A DNA stretch of 11,760 nt from the NCBI GenBank assembly GCA_029776555.1, contig JAKOSZ010000294.1, positions 1 to 11,760 on the forward strand, in the 5' to 3' direction. Positions within the stretch are counted from its first letter, which is position 1; the number at the start of each line of letters is the position of its first letter. Below are positions 6,854 to 11,760 of this stretch, piece by piece. Made by a program: the position numbers and the translations under genes. This DNA is from Bacillota bacterium (GTDB lineage Bacteria; Bacillota; Clostridia; Acetivibrionales; JAKOSZ01). The notes beneath the pieces are model-generated. The model searched no databases. It was not told where the DNA came from and worked only from the letters and a program-made list of their open reading frames with translations.

Positions 6854-7897
6854 CTAATCCATGACGAACATCACTTTGTTGAAGAAAGCCTTTCTATCCC
6901 TCATCATTTCAAGCACTTCCTGCGCCTTCTCAAGAGGCACTTTATGGGTGATGAAATCTTTCACCCTGATTTTACCCAGTTCCATGGCCCTTATGGAGAG
7001 CTGCCAGTCGTTTTTGGGTATGGACACGAAACTGGAATTCCAGGTTCCGAAAATTTTGAGCTGTTTTCTAAGGAGCTCCCAGTAGGCCTGCTGGGAAAGC
7101 TTCATGTCTCCCGCGGGATTTCCCATGGCCACCAGCCTGCCGAAGGGCCTTAAGCACTTTAAACACTGCTCCAGGGTTGCCGGGACGCCGGCCCCTTCTA
7201 TGGCTGTGTCCGCCCCTCTTCCGCCGGTCAGTTCCGTTATCCACTCCACCGGGTCTCCGTCCAGGGAATTAAAGGAGTGTTCAAATCCGACTTTACGGGC
7301 AAACTCCGTCTTCTCCCGGTCGATGTCCACCAGCATCACCCGGTCGGCTCCCCAGGCTTTGGCCCACTGTCCCAGCATCAGGCCGATGGGACCGGCCCCG
7401 AATATGGCCACGTTGTCCCCTATCTCTATGCCCGCCTGCCTTAAGGCGTGTACCGCCACTGCCGCAGGTTCGGCCATGGCCGCCTCCTCGCAGGACAGGG
7501 ACTGGGGCACCATGACCAGGTTCCAGAGGGGGACGGCTATGTATTGGGCAAAGCCCCCGTCGCACCTGGAACCGAAGTAGTTGTAGTCCCTGCACTGGGC
7601 GTATTCGCCCACCTGGCAGATGTCGCACTTCATGCAGGGTATAAGGGGAAACACCGCCGCCTTCCTTCCGGTAAGGCCTTCGTCCACGCCCGGGCCTGTT
7701 TTTTCTATCACACCCGCGAACTCATGGCCGGGGATGGTGGGAAAGTGGTAGGTGCCCTTTGAAAATATCCTGGGTATGTCCGAACCGCATATGCCCGAGG
7801 CTTTTATTTTAACCAGCACCTCGCCCTCCTTTGGGGCGGGAGTTGGAACTTCCTCCAGGCGTAAGTCTCCTATACCGTGTAAAACGCATGCTTTCAT
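6854..7897 (-). CDS. Zinc-binding dehydrogenase, galactitol-1-phosphate 5-dehydrogenase (GatD)-like
   Basis: A 347-residue medium-chain zinc dehydrogenase. Catalytic zinc residues are Cys37 (ICGSDIPRIF), His58-Glu59 (IPGHEF) and Glu143 (MAEP); structural zinc cysteines are 88, 91, 94 and 102. GAGPIG is at 167-172 and Asp191 ends the second Rossmann strand, which favours NAD. The combination CGSDIPRIF, GSRCDGGFA (109-117), a KIFGTWNSSF stretch (281-290) and KDFITHK (313-319) resembles GatD, which oxidises galactitol 1-phosphate to tagatose 6-phosphate. The match is to the subfamily, not proof of that substrate. The ATG is preceded by GGAAGG, and that site begins only about 1 bp from a 50-bp palindromic repeat array that therefore forms its upstream leader. 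It is followed after 23 bp by a second dehydrogenase. Confidence 0.93.
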   Translation of the reverse strand: MKACVLHGIGDLRLEEVPTPAPKEGEVLVKIKASGICGSDIPRIFSKGTYHFPTIPGHEFAGVIEKTGPGVDEGLTGRKAAVFPLIPCMKCDICQVGEYAQCRDYNYFGSRCDGGFAQYIAVPLWNLVMVPQSLSCEEAAMAEPAAVAVHALRQAGIEIGDNVAIFGAGPIGLMLGQWAKAWGADRVMLVDIDREKTEFARKVGFEHSFNSLDGDPVEWITELTGGRGADTAIEGAGVPATLEQCLKCLRPFGRLVAMGNPAGDMKLSQQAYWELLRKQLKIFGTWNSSFVSIPKNDWQLSIRAMELGKIRVKDFITHKVPLEKAQEVLEMMRDRKAFFNKVMFVMD

Positions 7898-7910
7898 ACT
7901 AATCCTTCCC

Positions 7911-8037
7911 TGGGACAGGGGGACAGGTCCCCTGTCCCATTTTTCATAAATTTACCACTTTGGGACAGGGGGACAGGTCCCTTGCCCCTTTTTGTTAATT
8001 ATTGCCATCCTAGACATGGGAACAGGTCCCTTGCCCC
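7911..8037. repeat. Three tandem palindromic GGGACAGG/CCTGTCCC repeats, about 50-bp period
   Basis: Copy 1 (7911-7939) is a perfect 11-bp stem TGGGACAGGGG/CCCCTGTCCCA with loop GACAGGT, followed by a T-run. Copy 2 starts at 7961, with its right arm decayed to CCCTTGCCCC and followed by TTTTT. Copy 3 (about 8016-8037) is more degenerate (TGGGAACAGGTCCCTTGCCCC). Starts fall near 7911, 7961 and 8011, an almost exact 50-bp period. Copy 1 abuts the ribosome binding site of the GatD-like gene. Confidence 0.85.
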
Positions 8038-8040
8038 AAA

Positions 8041-8221
8041 CTGCTATTTTTCCAAACAGGGCTTCCAGCCTTTATTGGATCCTGGTTGCCCTTAAATGCC
8101 GCATGAACGGGGCCAGGTCTTTCATCCCGGCTGTTATTCCACCATACAAGCTTCCAACCTTTATAGGGTCCAGCTTGCCCTTGAATGCTCCAATCCTGTT
8201 ATTCCCCTGTACGGGGCTTCC
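8041..8221. repeat. Degenerate 59-bp direct repeat, two full copies and one truncated
   Basis: 8041-8099 and 8131-8188 align over 59 columns with 46 identities (my count), sharing GCTTCCA, CCTTTAT and TTGCCCTT blocks. A truncated third copy, CTGTTATTCCCCTGTACGG and GCTTCC, spans 8196-8221. The copies are direct, not inverted, and are separated by 31 and 7 bp. There is no link in sequence to the GGGACAGG repeats next to them. Confidence 0.6.
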
Positions 8222-8259
8222 GGCTGCAGCTTAATTGTTTTCATAAAGGCAGCCGGGTA

Positions 8260-9156
8260 TCATTCCTTCACGTAAGGCCTCCAGTAGTCCACCGATTCCT
8301 TAAGGTCTCCTATTACCCTGAAATCCGTGTCCCAGTGCTCCCTGTGGCTTATCTCGAACATCAGGGAACACTCGTTAGCCCCTGACTTTTCCAGGGACTT
8401 TAAAACCTTTTCAGGGTGAATGATGCCCTTTTGGTTATACTCCTCGGTAAAGGGCCAGTGGTTGCTCCTGTGGAGCTCGGTCTGCTGCAGGTGTATTACC
8501 GGGGAGCAGGCGCCCAGCCTTTCAATCCAGGGGTACGGGTCCCTCTGGTCCGGGTGGGGGGCATGGCCCACATCGAGGCAGATACGCATGGGGACCCCGC
8601 AGTGGCTGTTTACCCTGTTCATGAGTTCCAGGGCTTCCTCCACGGTGTTGGCCATTTCCCTGGGCACCGACATGGGCTCAAAAATGAGGCAGTCAAAGCC
8701 CAGTTCCTTTACGAAAAATGACAGCTCCTGCCAGCTCTTGACGGCTTCATCCACGAGCCTTTTCCTTGTATCGGGGTCGTTGTAGGAAGCAAAGGTCATG
8801 ATCCCGAAATGGCTTCCGCCGTTTTTGGCTCCGAGGCGGGAGGCTATGACAAAAAAGTCTTTGAACCACTGGAGCCATATCTTTCTCGCTTCCTCGTCGG
8901 GATGCGTAAGGTGGTTTACCCTGGTAAAGGCGCTGGTGAAGACCGATTCCACGTTAATGCCGTATTCGGCGGTGAAGGAGTTGATTTCAGCAATCTGTTT
9001 TTCAATGAAGTCCCTGGGCAGGAAAGGGTTTAGAAGGTCGGCCACGAACTGGACGTATTTCAGCCCAAGGTCCTTTGCCACAATCCTCGCCCATTCTCTT
9101 GGTTCCATGTACCTGTTTATTGCAAAGCCCAGGTTGATGCCTAGTTTAAGCCTCAT
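8260..9156 (-). CDS. Sugar phosphate isomerase/epimerase (xylose isomerase-like TIM barrel)
   Basis: A 298-residue cytosolic protein of the AP-endonuclease-2/xylose-isomerase-like TIM-barrel family, whose members isomerise or epimerise sugars, inositols and sugar phosphates using a divalent metal. Candidate metal ligands are Glu160 (FEPM), Asp195 and His198 (CLDVGH), His222 (VIHLQQT) and Glu268 (MFEIS), the same Glu-Asp-His-Glu layout as tagatose/psicose 3-epimerases. Family members include IolE/IolI, ketose 3-epimerases and the EryC-type tetrulose-phosphate isomerase; which applies here is not decided. ATG at 9156 is chosen because GGGAGG lies 6 nt upstream; a longer frame to 9213 adds 19 basic residues with no ribosome site. 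It is the first gene of the leftward operon, behind a structured leader. Confidence 0.9.
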   Translation of the reverse strand: MRLKLGINLGFAINRYMEPREWARIVAKDLGLKYVQFVADLLNPFLPRDFIEKQIAEINSFTAEYGINVESVFTSAFTRVNHLTHPDEEARKIWLQWFKDFFVIASRLGAKNGGSHFGIMTFASYNDPDTRKRLVDEAVKSWQELSFFVKELGFDCLIFEPMSVPREMANTVEEALELMNRVNSHCGVPMRICLDVGHAPHPDQRDPYPWIERLGACSPVIHLQQTELHRSNHWPFTEEYNQKGIIHPEKVLKSLEKSGANECSLMFEISHREHWDTDFRVIGDLKESVDYWRPYVKE

Positions 9157-9239
9157 AAAACGACCTCCCAATTTGCGATGCCTGGTTGGTTTTCGCGCGT
9201 CGAGTTTCTGCAAGCGGGACGGCTAAAGGTCCTGGCGCC

Positions 9240-9354
9240 GGCATGAAAAAGACAGCGGAAACTGTTTCATACATCAAAGTTCCAGCACGCCGGATTTCAG
9301 GCGCTGCCCTTTTCCCTGCCTGAAAGCAGCATGCGGCAGCCTGTCTTTCATGCC
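9240..9354 (-). ncRNA. Candidate structured leader RNA of the sugar operon
   Basis: GGCATGAAAAAGACAG (9240-9255) and CTGTCTTTCATGCC (9341-9354) form a 14-bp closing stem with a 2-nt bulge. Inside, TTTCAGGC (9295-9302) pairs perfectly with GCCTGAAA (9318-9325). GCTGCC in the loop (9303-9308) is complementary to GGCAGC (9335-9340) outside it, giving a pseudoknot or alternative pairing. The element lies between the minus-strand promoter (9376-9384) and the first gene's ATG, so it would be transcribed as the first part of an about 210-nt leader. I see no T-box or other known riboswitch consensus. It could also be a mobile-element remnant, though no flanking duplication is visible. Confidence 0.45.
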
Positions 9355-9375
9355 CGTGAATCCGTCCCCGGCATA

Positions 9376-9384
9376 ATTATAGCA
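9376..9384 (-). promoter_or_regulatory. Extended -10 promoter of the sugar operon
   Basis: On the minus strand this reads TGCTATAAT: a consensus TATAAT (9381-9376) with TG one base upstream. The -35 is weak (a CTGGCA-like hexamer about 19 bp upstream), as allowed for extended -10 promoters. The start would be near 9369, giving an about 210-nt leader to the ATG at 9156. Confidence 0.55.
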
Positions 9385-9535
9385 CTATACTTAGAGCAAT
9401 TGCCAGCGTTATAGTCGTTTTTTCATTCTTCAACGCGTTTTCCGGTGGTAAATAATACATGTTTCTCTTTTCATATATCAGCACAGACTAAAGCTGTTAA
9501 GTAGCATGCGTCAAAAAATTGTACGGGGTACACCA

Positions 9536-9718
9536 ATGGCCGAGGAACTCAGTGAAATAATGGAAAGAATCCGGGAGCTTAGAAATTCCCTTCACCGCCT
9601 TATTGATGAGAAGGGCTCCGTCCTTGACCCGGAAGTTATAGCCAGGAGCAAGGCGCTGGACGACCTGTTAAACAGGTATGAGTCGCTTGTAAAGAAAAAC
9701 GGTAATTATAATGTCTAA
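9536..9718 (+). CDS. Spo0E-family sporulation regulatory (aspartyl-phosphate phosphatase) protein
   Basis: A 60-residue protein predicted as a two-helix hairpin. The family pattern is clear: LRNSLHRLIDEKGSVLDPEVIARSKALDDLLNRY spread over residues 15-48, with the S-x-x-LD signature at Ser38-Asp42 (SKALD, commonly SQELD). Spo0E-type proteins dephosphorylate the response regulator Spo0A and so restrain sporulation; this places the genome among endospore formers. The start at 9536 is preferred over ATG 9506 because GGGG lies about 7 nt upstream and the helix starts directly after; the 10-residue extension has no ribosome site. It stands alone, divergent from the sugar operon; no strong promoter or Spo0A box was recognised in front. 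Confidence 0.85.
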   Translation: MAEELSEIMERIRELRNSLHRLIDEKGSVLDPEVIARSKALDDLLNRYESLVKKNGNYNV

Positions 9719-9857
9719 AATGCTGCCATCTTTTAATTATTCTTCCTTTACCGGCAGAGTCTAAGCTGTGCCTTAAACCCCTCGTTTCCTGCCATATTGC
9801 CTCCTTTTATCAGCTGAAAACGGTGTAATGCGAAAAAACGGATAAGCCCATGTTTTA
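9719..9857. other. Spacer between spo0E-like gene and tRNA promoter
   Basis: AT-rich stretches with no open frame of note and no T-tailed hairpin after the Spo0E-family stop, so its terminator is not identified. The only structure is the dyad at 9844-9874 over the next promoter. Confidence 0.4.
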
Positions 9858-9886
9858 TTGACAAAACGGGGCTTGTGATGTAGAAT
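9858..9886 (+). promoter_or_regulatory. Strong sigma-A promoter of tRNA-Ser(GGA)
   Basis: A perfect -35 TTGACA (9858-9863), 17-bp spacer and -10 TAGAAT (9881-9886, five of six). It is overlapped by an inverted repeat, AAGCCC-GTTTT (9844-9856) and AAAAC-GGGCTT (9863-9874), centred on the -35. The start would be near 9893, about 37 bases before the tRNA. Confidence 0.85.
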
Positions 9887-9929
9887 AAAAAAGCGGTTTT
9901 TCCCGCGTCATTGGATTATAGATTAGCGT

Positions 9930-10022
9930 GGAGAGATGTCCGAGCTGGTCGAAGGGGCATGACTGGAAATCATGTGTAGGGGAAAACCTCTACCGAGGGT
10001 TCGAATCCCTCTCTCTCCGCCA
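9930..10022 (+). tRNA. tRNA-Ser, anticodon GGA
   Basis: A 93-nt class II tRNA. Acceptor arms are GGAGAGA (9930-9936) and TCTCTCC, discriminator G, and CCA encoded at 10020-10022. The anticodon stem CATGA/TCATG encloses loop CTGGAAA, so the anticodon is GGA (9965-9967), reading UCC/UCU. A long variable arm and the T-loop GTTCGAATC are present. It is a monocistronic unit with its own promoter. With the CGA isoacceptor at 262-350 it is one of two serine tRNAs in the window. Confidence 0.96.
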
Positions 10023-10034
10023 ATTATTTTGAAA

Positions 10035-10062
10035 GAGGCCGATTGCTGTTGCAATTGGCCTC
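10035..10062. terminator. Hairpin terminator between tRNA-Ser(GGA) and URO-D-like gene
   Basis: A 12-bp stem, GAGGCCGATTGC (10035-10046) and GCAATTGGCCTC (10051-10062), with one G-T pair and a TGTT loop. The following U-run is short (AAATTT on plus; TTTC then AAAAT on minus), so its efficiency is uncertain. It sits between convergent units and could serve both. Confidence 0.6.
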
Positions 10063-10096
10063 GAAATTTCTATGAGTCGCCGGGGAAGGTTCTTCT

Positions 10097-11164
10097 TTAA
10101 TCGGGTACTGAGCTCCTGAATTTTTCAAGCATTTCCTTTCCTTCTTCTACGGACCTTGCAATGCTCTGTATAATTATATTCCTTTTCCTGGGCCAATCAC
10201 CCGCCAGCAAACGCTGAGCCTGGTGAGACTTGAAGTCCAGGTAAAGCATAAATACCATGTTCCTGGGGGCCCTTTCTGCCAGAGCCCACAAATCGTGATA
10301 ATTAGGGTCAAAGTCCAGCCCGGTGATCCAGGGGTTCTTAAAAAACTCGTCAATCATCTTGCCGGAGGTCCCGCAGTAGTGAATCCTTCCGCCCCCTATG
10401 GACTGCATAAGCCTGGTATCCCTTGGGAGCACATATTCTGTATACATTTCAGGACTGATCATTTGGGTGGAACAGTTGCTTATCCGGGCGGCCCCTTTCC
10501 ACAATACCCCCCAGTCGTAAAACCATTCCCTGTCGGTGCTTATCATGCCTTTAAGGTAACGGACCATTTCTATCATGTAATCGGTAATCTTGTCCAGCAG
10601 CACATTGGCGGCGTTAGGATCGTCATAAAAATCTGTGAGAAAATCGTTGCCTCTTATTAAAAATGCGTTGTTAAAAGGGCTCTGAATATCCGGGTGCTGG
10701 ATGTGAACCCCTTCGGGGATGTTTTCAAGGAATACCTCGGTAAACATTTTCAGTTTTTTAAATAAGCCGTCCTCTTTAGAAGGGGTTTTAAGCCTGTAAA
10801 TACCATCGATGCTGTTAATTACAGGCCCTTTTGCACACGGCAGGTTATCATTGGGCACATAAGTCTCGCAGCCAAAGGCGGAAGCCATCAATCCCGTGCC
10901 AAATTCCACCCTGACCGTAGGCAGCCGGTCATCCTCGATTTCCAGGTGGTGACGCAGCTGCGTAAGACCGGTTTTCAGCATCACCATGGGGTCGTTGAAC
11001 CTGGCGTCATAAGGTGGAAGGTTAGCCACAGGCACACCTATTATAAACATGGGGGAGCAATTGTCCGGGTCCAGGTACATCTGCCTGTAACGGTCATGAA
11101 TTTTATTCAGCCGGTTTAGCTGGTAGTCGTCAATTTTAAGGATATTTTTTAAATCCAAATCCAT
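10097..11164 (-). CDS. Uroporphyrinogen decarboxylase (URO-D)/MtaA-like family protein
   Basis: A 355-residue protein with the URO-D barrel fold. The C-terminal part carries the HxCG element typical of the methyltransferase-like branch (IHYCG, His262 and Cys264), followed by GLDFDPN (282-288). In MtaA-type enzymes this His-Cys pair binds zinc that activates a thiol or methyl donor; true haem-pathway HemE lacks it and has an N-terminal RFPAWMRQ-like motif that is absent here. It is therefore probably not HemE; the substrate is unknown. No corrinoid protein or other methyltransferase component is adjacent. The start is ATG 11164, directly after AGGGAGG (spacing short, 3 nt); ATG 11167 is adjacent and in frame. 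A possible promoter lies at 11255-11283. Confidence 0.85.
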   Translation of the reverse strand: MDLDLKNILKIDDYQLNRLNKIHDRYRQMYLDPDNCSPMFIIGVPVANLPPYDARFNDPMVMLKTGLTQLRHHLEIEDDRLPTVRVEFGTGLMASAFGCETYVPNDNLPCAKGPVINSIDGIYRLKTPSKEDGLFKKLKMFTEVFLENIPEGVHIQHPDIQSPFNNAFLIRGNDFLTDFYDDPNAANVLLDKITDYMIEMVRYLKGMISTDREWFYDWGVLWKGAARISNCSTQMISPEMYTEYVLPRDTRLMQSIGGGRIHYCGTSGKMIDEFFKNPWITGLDFDPNYHDLWALAERAPRNMVFMLYLDFKSHQAQRLLAGDWPRKRNIIIQSIARSVEEGKEMLEKFRSSVPD

Positions 11165-11254
11165 CATCCTCCCTGAACGCCGTCCCGAGTACCACAAATA
11201 CCATATATTCCGGGAACGCTCGCTTGTCTTTCATCGCCTTTGACATCATAGTTA

Positions 11255-11283
11255 ATTTTATATCCCTTATACATAAAAGGCAA
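11255..11283 (-). promoter_or_regulatory. Possible promoter of the URO-D-like gene
   Basis: On the minus strand, TTGCCT (11283-11278) is followed after 17 bp by TAAAAT (11260-11255), four and five matches to the sigma-A consensus. It lies about 90 bp ahead of the ATG at 11164. Confidence 0.4.
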
Positions 11284-11329
11284 CAGCAAGGCCCGGGCCA
11301 GGGGGCTGTTCCGTGCCTTGGCAAAGCAA

Positions 11330-11760
11330 GGGGGCAGGGGGCAGGGGATGAGAACAAAGGGTAGGATTCTGTGTCTAACAGGACAAAGAGATAGAAAGTA
11401 AAGGGCACGGCGGTTAACGGAGATGGAAAGCAAAATGAACGGTTTTATGTTTCGATAGGGACATAAGGCAGGAGTTAGGAAATAGGGATGACGGTTTACT
11501 GAGACGGTGAAATAGAAGGGCTGATTTTGTGCCCCCGCTGAGCCAGGAGGAAGCGGGAAAGGGGATAGGAAGTAAGAGAGGGATTGACCAGGTTGAGGAA
11601 GTAAGAGCAGGTGGTTGACGGAGATGGTGAAGTGAAGGGGACGCTCCTGTGTCCTGGCAGGGTCAAGAGGACACAGGGCGAGGAGCTGGAAGTAAGAGCA
11701 GAGGGTTGACGGAGATGGTGAAGTGAAGGGGACGCTCCTGTGTCCTGGCAGGGTCAAGAG
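11330..11760. repeat. Degenerate purine-rich tandem repeat array, 81-91 bp units, open at window edge
   Basis: Unit boundaries at GTTGACG/GTTAACG-like blocks fall near 11413, 11494, 11614 and 11705, with a short disrupted unit about 11583-11613 and a diverged one before 11413. The last two units are identical over all 56 visible bases (11614-11669 versus 11705-11760), a 91-bp period. GGAAGTAAGAG recurs at 11568, 11597 and 11688. Each fresh unit contains a hairpin CCTGTGTCC (11646-11654)/GGACACAGG (11669-11677). The plus strand is strongly purine-rich throughout. There is no gene I would support here; the array runs off the right edge. Confidence 0.8.

Larger units (their letters stand above)
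7898..8259. other. 362-bp intra-operon spacer filled with repeats
   Basis: There is no convincing gene between the TIM-barrel enzyme and the GatD-like gene. The spacer holds three copies of a palindromic GGGACAGG repeat (7911-8037) and two and a half copies of an unrelated 59-bp repeat (8041-8221). Short open frames exist on both strands but break between repeat copies. On the minus strand, ATG at 8252 with 27 codons and another 40-residue stretch look protein-like, but they lie in different frames. Confidence 0.7.

Noticed and set aside
7911..8221. CRISPR array
   Set aside because: Repeats decay, are palindromic across nearly the whole unit in one set, lack uniform unique spacers, and no cas gene is present.
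8182..8252. Short minus-strand ORF starting ATG 8252 in the repeat spacer
   Set aside because: Only 27 codons, and it spans the truncated repeat copy and ends within the next; no recognisable product.
9157..9213. 19-residue N-terminal extension of the TIM-barrel enzyme
   Set aside because: No ribosome site is present for the upstream start, whereas GGGAGG sits 6 nt before ATG 9156 and the barrel begins at once.
9240..9354. T-box leader or small inverted-repeat transposon
   Set aside because: No AGGGTGG-type T-box sequence is present. No target-site duplication flanks the arms and no transposase is nearby, so a leader RNA fits position better, though a mobile remnant is not fully excluded.
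11164..11757. 197-codon minus-strand frame across the terminal array
   Set aside because: It is open to the window edge, but the 91-bp unit shifts frame between copies, the peptide is low-complexity and hydrophobic, and it has no ribosome site that can be judged. Kept as repeat only.

Overview
The window looks like chromosomal DNA from a spore-forming, moderately GC-rich member of the Firmicutes (class Clostridia). The clues are a Spo0E-family sporulation phosphatase, a cupin with a coat-protein-like Tyr/Pro/Cys-rich head, strong GGAGG-type ribosome binding sites, sigma-A promoters (three of them with an extended TGnTATAAT -10), CCA-encoding tRNAs, and GGGACAGG/CCTGTCCC-type intergenic repeats. 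No gene here fixes the species.

Left part (1-1300): the end of an unrecognised gene, then tRNA-Ser(CGA) with its own promoter and a 13-bp terminator hairpin. A leftward cupin gene follows, facing the tRNA and apparently sharing that terminator. The divergent spacer after it holds a REP-like hairpin. Next (1272-4969) comes a compact rightward operon: MoxR-family AAA ATPase, DUF58 protein, and a polytopic membrane protein with a DUF4129-like tail. This is the known MoxR/DUF58 arrangement, but no transglutaminase domain is present.

Centre (4994-9400): a leftward carbohydrate operon. In transcription order it reads extended -10 promoter, about 210-nt structured leader, AP-endonuclease-2-type TIM-barrel sugar isomerase/epimerase, 362-bp repeat-filled spacer, GatD-like zinc dehydrogenase, second zinc dehydrogenase, and a ribulose-phosphate 3-epimerase-family enzyme. 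Two oxidoreductases plus two epimerase/isomerase folds suggest polyol-ketose interconversion. No kinase, transporter or regulator is in the window, and the substrate cannot be read from sequence.

Right part (9500-11760): a short Spo0E-family gene, then tRNA-Ser(GGA) behind a near-consensus promoter, then a leftward gene for a URO-D/MtaA-like protein. Its upstream region runs into a purine-rich, degenerate array of 81-91 bp tandem repeats that is freshest at the window edge and continues beyond it.

The least explained items are the structured leader of the sugar operon, the two different repeat families inside that operon, and the terminal tandem array with its G-rich and hairpin content.
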